From assembly GCF_002723615.1 (NCBI RefSeq), contig NZ_KZ304966.1:1-64000 (forward strand): 64,000 nt of DNA, written 5' to 3'. Source of the DNA: Limimaricola cinnabarinus. GTDB taxonomy: Bacteria; Pseudomonadota; Alphaproteobacteria; Rhodobacterales; Rhodobacteraceae. Each line of letters opens with the position of its first letter. Within the stretch, counting starts at the first letter, position 1. Of the stretch, positions 17,340 through 26,173 are shown piece by piece. The notes beneath the pieces are model-generated. The model saw nothing but the letters and a program-made list of their open reading frames with translations. It was not told the DNA's origin and did not search any database. The translations under genes and the position numbers were made by a program.

Positions 17340-17825
17340 TCAGCGCGTGGCGCGCACCTGTGCCAGCTGCCAGATGCTGCGGGTGAAGATGTCCTCGGTG
17401 CGGTACCGCGCCCCGGCATCATAGGGATAGACCACCCAGAAGGGGCCCTTCTCGCGCACCGGCATGGGCTCTCCATCCACCCGCGTCGCGACGATGGGCG
17501 AGGTCGGCTCGATCTCGTCGATCGGGATCTCCACCCGGTAGTCATTGAGCGCGACCAGCTCGACCTGCCCGGCTTCGCCACCGTCGAAGCCGACCTGCTC
17601 CAACAGCACGGCCAGCGGCACGCCGGAAAAATGCGTGCGCCCGTCGGTCCAGATCGTACCGGTCACGAACTCCGTCTGCGGCAGCGCGTCGAGCGCGTCG
17701 AGATCAAAGACCCTGACATTCTGGTCCGGCCCCGTGATGCGCAGCGCCAGCGGCTGTGCCGCGGCCAGGCTGGCGAGCGACGACAGGACGAGGGCCGCAC
17801 AGGTGGTCTTGATGGTTCCCAGCAT
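17340..17825 (-). CDS. secreted molybdopterin-binding-fold protein lacking the cofactor cysteine
   Basis: The 161-residue precursor starts with a signal peptide (MLGTIKTTCAALVLSSLASLAAAQ). The mature part resembles the small oxidoreductase molybdopterin-binding (sulfite-oxidase-like) fold: LDALDALPQTEF, HFSGVPLAVLLEQVG, ALNDYRVEIPIDE and the terminal GPFWVVYPYD. Full Mo-enzymes of this superfamily bind the metal through a cysteine. The only cysteine here lies in the signal peptide, so a Mo-cofactor enzyme is unlikely and a periplasmic binding or sensory role is more plausible. It is divergent from the response regulator at 18081. Confidence 0.75.
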   Translation of the reverse strand: MLGTIKTTCAALVLSSLASLAAAQPLALRITGPDQNVRVFDLDALDALPQTEFVTGTIWTDGRTHFSGVPLAVLLEQVGFDGGEAGQVELVALNDYRVEIPIDEIEPTSPIVATRVDGEPMPVREKGPFWVVYPYDAGARYRTEDIFTRSIWQLAQVRATR

Positions 17826-18080
17826 CGCGAATCATCTCCAAATCCATGTTTGAGCAGACTGCGCCAGAGACCGGTTTCGGGCCACTTCGCTTCGGAACAG
17901 GTTCCTATCCCTTGTGGTAGGCTCCGCTCAACGGGATACAACCGGCGCGCGCCCCGTAGTGACGCTGTGTCACAGGGGCCATCTTGCCCCGGGCGGCCAG
18001 GTCTTTGCCACTCGGCAAGACCGATCGGGTAAGGGTGCTGCAGGCCCTTCGGGCCGAAAGAGCAACAGCCGGAGACACCC

Positions 18081-18689
18081 ATGCGCATCCTGATCGCCGA
18101 CGACCACGACCTCGTGCGCGAGATGATGGCCGCCTTTCTCGAACGGGATGGCAGCATGCAGGTGACGCAATCGGCCAGCCATGACGACGCGATGCGCGAG
18201 CTGCACCGAACCGGGCCGTTCGAGCTGGTGCTGCTCGATTACCTGATGCCGGGCATGCGCGGGCTCCAAGGGCTGCGCCAGGCGCTCGCCCGGAGCGGCG
18301 GCAACCCGGTGGCGCTGATCTCCGGCACGGCGGGCCGCGGCATCGCCGAGGAGGCGCTCTCGGCCGGGGCGGCGGGATTTCTGCCCAAGACGATGCCGGT
18401 CCGCTCGCTGGTCAACGCCGTGAAGTTCATGGTGATGGGCGAGACCTATGTGCCGCACGGCTTCATGAGCGGCCAGGACACGCCGCCCTCGACCCTTTCC
18501 GGCCTGACCCCGCGCGAGCGGCAGGTGCTCGAAGGGCTCACATATGGCAAATCGAACAAGGAGATCGCGCTCGATCGCGGCATCAGCGAGGTCACCGTCA
18601 AGCTGCATGTCAAGACGCTGTGCCGCAAGCTCGGCGCGCGCAACCGCACGCAGGCGGCGATGATGTCGCGCGACCAGAGCCCGCTCTGA
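18081..18689 (+). CDS. NarL/FixJ-type response regulator
   Basis: A 202-residue protein with a receiver domain (acidic cluster DDHD, phosphorylation site in LLDYLMPG, lysine in LPKT) and a LuxR helix-turn-helix (LTPRERQVLEGLTYGKSNKE...EVTVKLHVKTLCRKLG). It should activate or repress transcription when phosphorylated. A GGAGACACCC stretch lies before the ATG. The next genes on the same strand, 100 bp on, are an RsbQ-like hydrolase and an HWE kinase, which could be its sensor. Confidence 0.93.
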   Translation: MRILIADDHDLVREMMAAFLERDGSMQVTQSASHDDAMRELHRTGPFELVLLDYLMPGMRGLQGLRQALARSGGNPVALISGTAGRGIAEEALSAGAAGFLPKTMPVRSLVNAVKFMVMGETYVPHGFMSGQDTPPSTLSGLTPRERQVLEGLTYGKSNKEIALDRGISEVTVKLHVKTLCRKLGARNRTQAAMMSRDQSPL

Positions 18690-18789
18690 CGCGCCGCGCA
18701 GGCGGGCGCCCCCCCCGGGCCGCGGCCCATGGCATGCCCCTGTCATCCGACATAGCATGGGTGCCGATTCGGGAACCGGGAGCGATGTC

Positions 18790-19596
18790 ATGACGGTGTT
18801 GGAGCGCAACAACGTGAAGCTGGGCGGCCTGCCGGATGGCCCGCCGATGGTCTTCGTGCACGGCTTCGGCTGCGATCAGTCGATGTGGCGCGAGGTGACG
18901 CCCGCCTTCGCTGCGACCCGGCGCATCGTCACCTATGACCTGACCGGCATGGGCGGCTCGGAGCTTGCGGCCTATGACCCGCGCCGCCATGCCGATCTTC
19001 AGGCCCATGCCGACGAGCTGATCGAGATCCTCGATGCGCTGTCGCTGGGAGAGGTCTGCCTCGTGGGGCATTCGATCGGCGCCACGATCGCGCTTCTGGC
19101 GGCGAACCGCGCGCCCGACCGCGTCTCGCGGCTGGTGATGGTCTCGCCCAGCCCCGCCTTTCTGGAGGATGCCGAGGCCGGCTATCGCGGCGGCTTCGCG
19201 CGGGAGGAGATCGAGGGGCTGGTGGCGCTTCTCGATGAGAACCATCTCGGCTGGTCGATGCAGATGGCCCCCACCATCGCCGGCCAGCCCGCCGAGGATC
19301 CCTCGGCCGTGGAGCTGACGCAGAGCTTCTGCCGGACCGATCCGCAGATCATGAGCCATTTCGGACGGGTCACCTTCTTTGCCGACCGCCGCGCCGATTT
19401 CGAGAAGGCCGCCCGCCCGGCGCTGGTGCTGCATTGCGACAAGGACGCGCTGGTGCCGATGGCGGTGGCCGACTGGATGCGCGACAGGATGCCGGGCGCC
19501 ACGGTCGAGGTGCTCGATGCGACCGGGCACTGCCCGCACATGACCGTGCCGGAAACGGTCGTCGCGGCGATGGGCGCGCATCTCGGGCCTGCCTGA
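18790..19596 (+). CDS. RsbQ/KAI2-like alpha/beta hydrolase
   Basis: This 268-residue hydrolase has the features of the RsbQ family: the oxyanion region VFVHGFGCDQSMWREV, nucleophile GHSIGA, aspartate in CDKDALVP and histidine in TGHCPHM. RsbQ binds or hydrolyses a small hydrophobic molecule and is needed by the PAS protein RsbP to sense energy stress in Bacillus; plant KAI2 and D14 are relatives. The start at 18790 (MTVLERNN) is preceded by GGGAG; an in-frame ATG at 18757 is possible. The TGA overlaps the ATG of a PAS-domain kinase by one base, which strongly suggests partnership with that sensor. Confidence 0.88.
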   Translation: MTVLERNNVKLGGLPDGPPMVFVHGFGCDQSMWREVTPAFAATRRIVTYDLTGMGGSELAAYDPRRHADLQAHADELIEILDALSLGEVCLVGHSIGATIALLAANRAPDRVSRLVMVSPSPAFLEDAEAGYRGGFAREEIEGLVALLDENHLGWSMQMAPTIAGQPAEDPSAVELTQSFCRTDPQIMSHFGRVTFFADRRADFEKAARPALVLHCDKDALVPMAVADWMRDRMPGATVEVLDATGHCPHMTVPETVVAAMGAHLGPA

Positions 19597-20951
19597 TGTC
19601 CTACATCGTCGGCGGCGGCTTCGACACGGCGGCAGAGCTGATCGAGGATGCGCCCTGCGGCATCGTCGTGACCGATCCCGACGGCCGGCTGCGCTATGTC
19701 AACGCGACGCTGGCGCATTGGCTCGGCCTGCCGCCGGGCGGCGACGCCGCGCGCCCGACGCTGGCCTCGCTGCTCACCGGGCCGGGGCGGATCTTCTACG
19801 ACACGCATCTGGCGCCGATGATGCGGCTGCAGGGCTTTGCGCGCGAGATCTCCTGCCGGCTCGACACCGCCTCGGGCACGCCCCTGCCGGTGCTGCTGAG
19901 CGGCGTATCCCGGCGCGATGCCGAGGGGCGCTGCCTGCGCCATGATTTCACCGTCTTCGACGCCCGCGAGCGGCACGCCTATGAAAAGGCGCTGCAACAG
20001 GCCAAGCGCGAGGCCGACGAGCTGGCCGCGATCGTCAGCAGCTCTCCCAATGCCATATTGCGGGTCGATGCGGCGGGCCATGTCCGCAGCTGGAACGCGG
20101 GTGCCACGCGGCTGATCGGGCGCTCCGCCGAGGAGGCGGTCGGCCAGCCGGTGGCGCGGATCGTCGCGCTGACCGACCGGCCCGGCTGGTTCGCCGAAGA
20201 GATGAAGGGCGCCGGGCGGGGGGCCGAGATCGTCTTCGAGGCCAGCCAGCCCGACGGGCGCGAGCTCGAGGTCACGATGGCGCCGATCGGCACCCATGGC
20301 CTGCCCGGCGTCTCGGAGGACTGGTCGGTCATCCTGCGCGACATCACCCGCCGCAAGCATGCCGAGCGCCGGCTGAAGGTGATCCTGGGCGAGATGCGGC
20401 ACCGCATGAAGAACACGCTGGGCGTGGTCGCGGGGCTGGCCCGGCAGACGCTGCCCAAGCCCCATGCCGAGAGCTTCGTCTCCCGGCTGCAGGCGCTGTC
20501 GGCGGCGCATGATGCGCTCGGCGCGGACGGGGCGGAGGACATGTCGGGCGGCGGGACGGCAGCCGATCTGCGCCTGCTGATCGACACCGCCGCGCGCACC
20601 GCGGGCGACCCGGCGCGCTTCGAGATCGACGGGCCGGCGGTGCGGCTCACGGCGCGGCAGGCGACATCGCTGTCGATGGCGCTGCACGAGCTGGTCACCA
20701 ACGCGCTGAAATACGGCGCCCTGTCCTGCGAGTCGGGCCGGGTGCGGATCGACTACCGGCTCGACGAGGCGACGGGGCGGCTTTCGCTGCGCTGGCGCGA
20801 ACGCGGCGGGCCGACGGTGGTGCCGCCGACCCGGCGCGGCTTCGGCACCAAGATGATCGGCATGGTGCTCAAGGCCGAGCTGGGCGGCGAGATCGATTTC
20901 GAATTCGCGCCCGAGGGCTTCAGCTTCGAAGTGGTCTTCCCGACCCGCTGA
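19596..20951 (+). CDS. PAS-PAS-HWE sensor histidine kinase
   Basis: The 451-residue kinase has two PAS domains (residues about 10-125 and 140-260) with no membrane helices. The HWE-type transmitter has histidine box EMRHRMKNTLGVVAGLARQ, N box HELVTNALKYGAL and the diagnostic LRWRERGGP segment giving the W-x-E motif. G box GFGTKMI follows. PAS1 would receive the signal produced by the RsbQ-like hydrolase, by analogy with RsbQ-RsbP. The start codon overlaps the hydrolase stop. The likely output is the LuxR-type regulator upstream, or a PhyR-type protein elsewhere; the sequence does not decide. Confidence 0.9.
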   Translation: MSYIVGGGFDTAAELIEDAPCGIVVTDPDGRLRYVNATLAHWLGLPPGGDAARPTLASLLTGPGRIFYDTHLAPMMRLQGFAREISCRLDTASGTPLPVLLSGVSRRDAEGRCLRHDFTVFDARERHAYEKALQQAKREADELAAIVSSSPNAILRVDAAGHVRSWNAGATRLIGRSAEEAVGQPVARIVALTDRPGWFAEEMKGAGRGAEIVFEASQPDGRELEVTMAPIGTHGLPGVSEDWSVILRDITRRKHAERRLKVILGEMRHRMKNTLGVVAGLARQTLPKPHAESFVSRLQALSAAHDALGADGAEDMSGGGTAADLRLLIDTAARTAGDPARFEIDGPAVRLTARQATSLSMALHELVTNALKYGALSCESGRVRIDYRLDEATGRLSLRWRERGGPTVVPPTRRGFGTKMIGMVLKAELGGEIDFEFAPEGFSFEVVFPTR

Positions 20952-20969
20952 ACCCGCTGACGCCTTCCG

Positions 20970-21947
20970 TCAGGCCCGCGCCAGCGCCTGCGCGATCTCA
21001 TCGCGCCCCGCCCCCGCCGCCAGCAGCGCCGAAAGCAGCAGCCGCGCCTTGAGCCCCGGCAGCGTGCCGGTCAGCAGACCGCCCGCCTCGACCAGCGTGG
21101 TCGCGCCGCTGTCGCCGCCATAGACCGCGCGGGTGCGCCCTTCCACGCAGCGCGAGGCGATGAGCACCGGCACGCCCGCCGCATTCAGCCGTTGCACCGC
21201 CGCGCCGAAGCCGCGCGGCGCGTTGCCGCGCCCGAACCCCTCGATCACCACGCCGCGCACGCCGCGATCGGCGCAGAAATCGAGAAAGGCCGGCGTCGTG
21301 CCGAGCGCGAGCCTGAGCAGCTCCACCTCCTCGACCAGCCCCCGATCCGGCACCACCCGGCGCGGGCCGGGGTGGCGGTAGAGATGCACCTCGCCGAGAT
21401 CGACCTCGCCCAGCTTGCCCAAGCCCGGCGAGCGGAAGGTATCGGTGCGCGATGCATGCATCTTGGTCACGTCGCGCGCGGCGTGGATCTCGCCCTCGAA
21501 GACGATCACCGCGCCGATGCCGCGCGCCTGCGGCGCGGCGGCCACGCGGATCGCATCGGCGATGTTGCGCGGCCCGTCGCTGTCGGGATCGCCCGCATGG
21601 CGCTGCGCCCCGGTGAAGACCACCGGCTTGTCGCCCGCCACGAGGATGTCGGCGAGATAGGCGCTTTCCTCCATCGTGTCGGTGCCATGGGTCACCACGA
21701 CACCGGCGCAGCCGGGCTCCTGCAATGCCGCGCGGATCGCGGCGACGAGCCCATGCGCATCCGCCAAAGTGAGCGCGAAGCTGTTGAGTTCACGAAACTC
21801 CTCGACCCGGACCTCGATCCCGTCGAGCGGATCGTGCAGCTTTGCCAGAAGCGTGCTCCCGCCCAGCTCGGCGACGACCGCGCCCGCCGCTTCGGAATGC
21901 TGCGAGGCAATGGTGCCGCCCGTCGAAATCAGCGTGACCCCGGTCAT
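20970..21947 (-). CDS. L-asparaginase family amidohydrolase
   Basis: The 325-residue product hydrolyses asparagine (or a related amide) to aspartate and ammonia. The two catalytic threonine regions are present: VTLISTGGTIAS at the N-terminus and VVVTHGTDTMEESAYLA at about residue 90. VFTGAQRHAGDPDSDGPRN follows, as in type II-like enzymes. There is no signal peptide, so it is cytosolic. The ATG at 21947 has AAGGACG before it; the longer frame upstream runs through a tRNA gene and is not coding. Confidence 0.92.
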   Translation of the reverse strand: MTGVTLISTGGTIASQHSEAAGAVVAELGGSTLLAKLHDPLDGIEVRVEEFRELNSFALTLADAHGLVAAIRAALQEPGCAGVVVTHGTDTMEESAYLADILVAGDKPVVFTGAQRHAGDPDSDGPRNIADAIRVAAAPQARGIGAVIVFEGEIHAARDVTKMHASRTDTFRSPGLGKLGEVDLGEVHLYRHPGPRRVVPDRGLVEEVELLRLALGTTPAFLDFCADRGVRGVVIEGFGRGNAPRGFGAAVQRLNAAGVPVLIASRCVEGRTRAVYGGDSGATTLVEAGGLLTGTLPGLKARLLLSALLAAGAGRDEIAQALARA

Positions 21948-21973
21948 GATCCGTCCTTCATAGCTGTCGGTTC

Positions 21974-22060
21974 TGGTGCCCGTGGCCGGACTCGAACCGG
22001 CACGCCCCAAGGAGCAGGAGATTTTAAGTCTCGTGTGTCTACCATTCCACCACACGGGCA
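21974..22060 (-). tRNA. tRNA-Leu (UAA anticodon)
   Basis: On the minus strand the gene runs from TGCCCGTGTGG to the encoded CCA. The seven-base acceptor stem TGCCCGT pairs with ACGGGCA, the anticodon loop is CTTAAAA (anticodon TAA), a long variable arm follows and the T arm is GCCGGTTCGAGTCCGGC. The total is 87 bases including CCA. Confidence 0.97.
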
Positions 22061-22189
22061 CGGGCGCAGGCTTACGACGCCGCGCGCGAGGGGTAAAGCC
22101 GTGGCCTGCGCATCGGCCCATGGCGGTCGCCCCGATCATGCGCCATGCTGCGCCTGCGCCGCGGGCGCACCACCAACCCCGAGGCCCCG

Positions 22190-22933
22190 ATGTTCCCGAT
22201 CCGCGACCACAACCCCTCGACCGGCACGCCCTATGTCACCTGGGCCCTGATCGCGATCAACATCGCGATCTACCTGTGGATGGTGGTCGCGCTCGACACG
22301 GGCGACGACCTGGCGCGGCTTTATTACGACTGGGCGATGATCCCGGTGCGGGTCTCGGCCGGCGAGAACCCGGTCTCGCTGCTCAGCTCGATCTTCCTGC
22401 ATGGCGGGCTCTTTCACCTCGCGGGCAATATGCTGTTCCTGTTCATCTTCGGCGACAACATGGAGGAGCAGCTCGGCCATGGCGGCTTTGCGGCCTTCTA
22501 TGCGGGCTCCGGCGTCGCGGCCAATCTCGTGCAGTTCGCGGCGGAGCCCTTCTCGCCCATTCCGACCATCGGCGCCTCCGGCGCGATCGCGGGCGTGATG
22601 GGCGGCTATCTGCTGCTGTTTCCGCGCGCGCGGATCGACATCCTGATCTTCCTGATCGTGTTCATCCGGCTGGTGCCGGTGCCCGCCTGGCTGGTGCTGG
22701 CGGTCTGGTTCGGGCTGCAGGTGCTGGGCGGGATCGGCATGGACGCGGCCACGGGCGGCGTGGCCTACTGGGCCCATGCGGGCGGCTTCGCGGTGGGGCT
22801 GGTGCTGGTGCTGCCGCTCTGGCTCAGGCGCGGCGGCCCGGCCTTCTGGAGCCGCACCCATGGCGCGCCGCCGCACGCCCCCGCCCCGCCCTTGGGGCGC
22901 AGCAACATTCCTGTCGTGAGGAGACGCAGATGA
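22190..22933 (+). CDS. rhomboid family intramembrane serine protease
   Basis: A 247-residue protein of six or more helices. It has the rhomboid signature HGGLFHLAGNMLFLFIFGDNMEE, the catalytic serine in TIGASGAIAGVMGGYL and the catalytic histidine in YWAHAGGFAVG. It cleaves membrane proteins within the bilayer; substrates are unknown. The start at 22190 (MFPIRDHNPS) has GAGG before it and matches the family, in preference to ATG 22145. The stop overlaps the start of the next gene (ATGA). Confidence 0.92.
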   Translation: MFPIRDHNPSTGTPYVTWALIAINIAIYLWMVVALDTGDDLARLYYDWAMIPVRVSAGENPVSLLSSIFLHGGLFHLAGNMLFLFIFGDNMEEQLGHGGFAAFYAGSGVAANLVQFAAEPFSPIPTIGASGAIAGVMGGYLLLFPRARIDILIFLIVFIRLVPVPAWLVLAVWFGLQVLGGIGMDAATGGVAYWAHAGGFAVGLVLVLPLWLRRGGPAFWSRTHGAPPHAPAPPLGRSNIPVVRRRR

Positions 22934-23307
22934 CCATCCCCGAACCGCATCACCGTCTGAGCTGCCATTGCGGCGCGGTCGAGCTGCGCCTGCATCTTGC
23001 CGACGGGCTGAACACCGCGCGGCGTTGCGACTGTTCGTTCTGCCGCAGGCGCGGGGCGATCGCCGCCACGGTGCGGCTCGGTGAGCTGGAGGTGGTGCGC
23101 GGGGCCGAGAACCTCACGCTCTACCAATGGGGCACGAAGACCGCGCAGCATTGGTTCTGCGCCACCTGCGGGATCTATACCCATCACCGCAGGCGGTCGA
23201 ACCCGAACGAATACGGCGTCAATGTCGGCGCGCTGGAGGGGGTGAACCCCTCCGAGCTTGGCGAGATCGCGTGGTCGGACGGGGTGAACCACCCCTCCGA
23301 CCGCTAG
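22930..23307 (+). CDS. GFA (glutathione-dependent formaldehyde-activating) domain protein
   Basis: A 125-residue protein of the GFA/DUF636 fold. It has the zinc-binding cysteines in LSCHCGAVEL, RCDCSFCRRRG and FCATCGIYTHH. Only some family members act on S-hydroxymethylglutathione, so a formaldehyde role should not be assumed. It overlaps the rhomboid gene by four bases and is tail-to-tail with the inositol phosphatase gene. Confidence 0.9.
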   Translation: MTIPEPHHRLSCHCGAVELRLHLADGLNTARRCDCSFCRRRGAIAATVRLGELEVVRGAENLTLYQWGTKTAQHWFCATCGIYTHHRRRSNPNEYGVNVGALEGVNPSELGEIAWSDGVNHPSDR

Positions 23308-23312
23308 CGGGT

Positions 23313-24107
23313 TCAGGCCGCGCGGGCGCGGACCAGCTTGGCGAATTTCTCGAAGATGTCGGCATTGGCGGCGACCACGTCGCCATGCTCGAGCGGATCG
23401 TGGCCCTCGCGGATCGCGCCGACGAAGCCGCCCGCCTCGGTGAGGATGATCATGCCCGCCGCGATGTCCCAGATCCTGGTCTCGCGCTCCCAGTAGCCCT
23501 CGGTGCGGCCCGCGGCCACATAGGCCATGTTGAGCGCCGAGGAGCCGTATTGCCGCAGCCCCGAGACCTCGGGGGCGATGCGGGCGAGATCCTGGATCAT
23601 CGCGGGCAGCGTGCGCCGCCCGGCGCAGGGCACGCCGGTCGAGAAGATCGATTCGACGAGGCGATGGCGCGAGGAAACGCGCAGGCGGCCCTCGTTGAGC
23701 CATGCGCCCTCGCCCTTTTCGGCGTGGAACATCTCGTCCTTCACCGGGTCATAGATCACGCCGGCGACGATTCGGCCCTTGTGCTCCAGCGCGATCGAGA
23801 TCGCCCAATGCGGCATGCCGTGCAGGAAGTTGGTGGTGCCGTCGATCGGATCGACGATCCAGCGGCGGGTCGGGTCCTCGCCCTCGATGGGGCCGCCCTC
23901 TTCGCCAAGGAAGCCATAGGAGGGCCGCGCCTCCATCAGCGCCTCGCGGATGGTCTGCTCGGCCTGACGGTCGGCGCGGGTGACGAAGTCGCCCGGTCCC
24001 TTGGTCGAGACCTGCAGCTGCTCGACCTCGGCGAAATCCTTGAGCAGCGCGCGACCGGCGCGGCGGGCGGTCTTCATCATCACGTTGAGATTGGCGGAAC
24101 GGGCCAT
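23313..24107 (-). CDS. suhB: inositol monophosphatase family protein (SuhB-like)
   Basis: The 264-residue enzyme has the metal-binding motifs of the family: GEEGG, WIVDPIDGTTNFLHGMP and, near the end, WDIAAGMIILTEAGG. It removes phosphate from inositol-1-phosphate or related sugars; SuhB also helps ribosomal RNA transcription in enterobacteria. The start at 24107 (MARSANLNVMMKTARRAGR) is preceded by GAGGAGG. The symbol is by family resemblance. Confidence 0.9.
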   Translation of the reverse strand: MARSANLNVMMKTARRAGRALLKDFAEVEQLQVSTKGPGDFVTRADRQAEQTIREALMEARPSYGFLGEEGGPIEGEDPTRRWIVDPIDGTTNFLHGMPHWAISIALEHKGRIVAGVIYDPVKDEMFHAEKGEGAWLNEGRLRVSSRHRLVESIFSTGVPCAGRRTLPAMIQDLARIAPEVSGLRQYGSSALNMAYVAAGRTEGYWERETRIWDIAAGMIILTEAGGFVGAIREGHDPLEHGDVVAANADIFEKFAKLVRARAA

Positions 24108-24219
24108 CGGGGCCTCCTCGGGCTTAGGGCTGTCAGGCCCACGGGGCCTTGAGATGTCACGGATCAAGGGGCCATAGCGGCTCCGCGCCATCCCGGCAAG
24201 GGGTCAGGCGGCGCCCTGC

Positions 24220-25125
24220 CTAGCCCCTTTGCAGCTTCACCGCCTCCTGCCGCGCCAGACGGGTGAAATGCGCGATATAGGGCCGCGAGGTGTCATCCGC
24301 GCGCGTCGCGGCAAAGAGCCTGCGCGTCTTGCCCTGCGCGGTGAGCGGCCGGGTCACGTAATCCGAATTGCTGCGCAGCTGTCGCACCACCCAGTCGGGC
24401 AGCACCGCGACGCCGCGGTTCGAGGCGACCAGAAGCAGGATCACCGCCGTCAGCTCGACCTGCCGGATCGCCGCGGGCTCCACCCGCGCGGGGATCAGAA
24501 GCTCGGTGAAGACGTCGAGCCGCGTGCGCTCCACCGGGTAGGTGATGAGCGTCTGATCGGCGAAATCCTCGGCCTCGATATGGGGCCTCTCGGCCAGCGG
24601 GTTCATCGACGAGGCGACGAAGACCGGCTCGTAGTCGAAGAGCGGCGTGAAATCGGTCTCGGGCAGCGGCTCGGGATCGGAGGAGATCACGAGGTCCACC
24701 ATCTCGCGCCTGAGCGCGGGCAGCGCGTCGAAGGCCAGACCGGGGCGGATGTCGACATCGACCTCGGGCCAAGCCTTGCGGAACTGCTCCAGCACCGGCA
24801 GCAGCCACTCGAAGCAGGCGTGGCATTCGATCGCGATGTGCATCCGCCCCGACTTGCCCGCGATCAGCCCGGCGAACTCGGCCTCGAGATCGGCGACGCG
24901 CGGCAGGATGTCCTCGGCGGCGGCCAGGAGCTTCAGCCCGGCGGCCGAGAGCTTGAGCGGCTTGGAGCGGCGCACGAAAAGCTCGACCCCGGCCTGATCC
25001 TCGATGCCCTTGATCTGATGCGACAGCGCCGATTGTGTTATGTTCAGCAGGTCGGCCGCCCGCGCCAGCCCGCCGGTGTCGTGGATCGCCTTGATGGTGC
25101 GCAGATGGCGGAACTCGATATGCAA
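24220..25125 (-). CDS. metR: MetR-type LysR transcriptional regulator
   Basis: The 301-residue product begins (M)HIEFRHLRTIKAIHDTGGL, then LARAADLLNITQSALSHQIKGIE, the winged helix of MetR-like regulators. The effector domain has the typical IAIECHACFEWLLPVLEQFR, where a homocysteine-type ligand would bind. The only start fitting the family is TTG at 25125; the much longer frame upstream is not coding. It is divergent from metF, the classic MetR target, with an inverted repeat between them. Confidence 0.88.
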   Translation of the reverse strand: MHIEFRHLRTIKAIHDTGGLARAADLLNITQSALSHQIKGIEDQAGVELFVRRSKPLKLSAAGLKLLAAAEDILPRVADLEAEFAGLIAGKSGRMHIAIECHACFEWLLPVLEQFRKAWPEVDVDIRPGLAFDALPALRREMVDLVISSDPEPLPETDFTPLFDYEPVFVASSMNPLAERPHIEAEDFADQTLITYPVERTRLDVFTELLIPARVEPAAIRQVELTAVILLLVASNRGVAVLPDWVVRQLRSNSDYVTRPLTAQGKTRRLFAATRADDTSRPYIAHFTRLARQEAVKLQRG

Positions 25126-25143
25126 GTGAAACTCATGATCGTG

Positions 25144-25167
25144 GTGAGGGTTATGAATTTGTCTCAC
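25144..25167. promoter_or_regulatory. candidate MetR operator
   Basis: GTGAG at 25144 and CTCAC at 25163 form an inverted repeat around a 14-bp AT-rich centre in the 87-bp gap between the divergent metR-like and metF genes. A related half-site (GTGAAACTCAT) lies next to it inside the metR start region. Binding by MetR is inferred from position. Confidence 0.4.
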
Positions 25168-25212
25168 GTCCCCCCATCTGCGACAAGCTCCGCATCCCAC
25201 AGGAGACCCGAC

Positions 25213-26079
25213 ATGACCCGCCCTGCCGTCAGTTTCGAATTCTTTCCGCCGAAGAACATCGAAGGCTCGTTCCGTCTTTGGGACACGGTGCAGGCGCTGG
25301 CTCCGATGGAGCCTGAATTCGTCTCGGTCACCTATGGCGCGGGCGGCACGACCCGCAAGCTGACCCACGAGGCGGTGGACGCGATCCACAAGAAGGCGGG
25401 GCTGCGGGTCGCCGCGCATCTGACCTGCGTCGAGGCCACGCGGGCCGAGACGATGGAGATCGTCGACGGCTACGCCAAGGCGGGCGTCGAGGAGATCGTG
25501 GCGCTCAGGGGAGACCCGCCGAAAGGCTCGGGCGGGTTTCGCGCCCACCCGGAGGGCTTCGCCGGTTCGGTCGAGCTGATCGAGGCGCTGGCCGCGCGCG
25601 GCAATTTCCGCATCCGTGTCGGCGCCTATCCCGAACGGCACCCCGACGCGGCGCATGAGCTCGCGGATGTCGAGCATCTCAAGCGCAAGTTCGACGCGGG
25701 CGCGCATAGCGCGATCACCCAGTTCTTCTTCGAGGCGGACACCTTCTTCCGCTTCCGCGACGCCTGCGTGAAGGCGGGGATCGAGGGGCCGATCATTCCC
25801 GGCATCCTGCCGATCGAGAACTGGAAGGGCGCGAAGAAATTCGCCGGCATGTGCGGCACCTCGATCCCGCAGGTCGTGGCCGACGGTTTCGAGCATGCGA
25901 AGGATCAGGCCGAGGCCGACCTGCTGGCCACGGCGCTGGCCACCGAGCTGTGCGACACGCTGATCGCGGGCGGGGCCGAGCACCTGCATTTCTACACGCT
26001 CAACAAGCCGGACCTGACGCGCGACGTCTGCCACGCGCTGGGCATCACGCCGAAAGCCGCGCTGAGCGAGGTGGCCTGA
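25213..26079 (+). CDS. metF: methylenetetrahydrofolate reductase
   Basis: The 288-residue flavoenzyme reduces 5,10-methylene-THF to 5-methyl-THF for methionine synthesis. It begins MTRPAVSFEFFPPKN and has VSVTYGAGGTTR, HLTCVEATR, EIVALRGDPPKG and ITQFFFEADTF, all conserved in MetF. AGGAG lies seven bases before the ATG. It faces a MetR-type regulator, consistent with homocysteine-responsive control. Confidence 0.96.
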   Translation: MTRPAVSFEFFPPKNIEGSFRLWDTVQALAPMEPEFVSVTYGAGGTTRKLTHEAVDAIHKKAGLRVAAHLTCVEATRAETMEIVDGYAKAGVEEIVALRGDPPKGSGGFRAHPEGFAGSVELIEALAARGNFRIRVGAYPERHPDAAHELADVEHLKRKFDAGAHSAITQFFFEADTFFRFRDACVKAGIEGPIIPGILPIENWKGAKKFAGMCGTSIPQVVADGFEHAKDQAEADLLATALATELCDTLIAGGAEHLHFYTLNKPDLTRDVCHALGITPKAALSEVA

Positions 26080-26173
26080 GCGCGACGGGGGGCCCGCCCG
26101 CACCCTGCCATTGAGGGCTCCGCCCACCGGTCTGCTATTGGGGGCTCCGCCCCCGGGCCTTCGGCCCTCCCCC

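Noticed and set aside
26096-26172. GC-rich runs with two copies of GGGCTCCGCCC considered as a CRISPR-like or IS end
   Set aside because: Too short, not regularly spaced and without terminal inverted repeats; part of the interspersed repeat.
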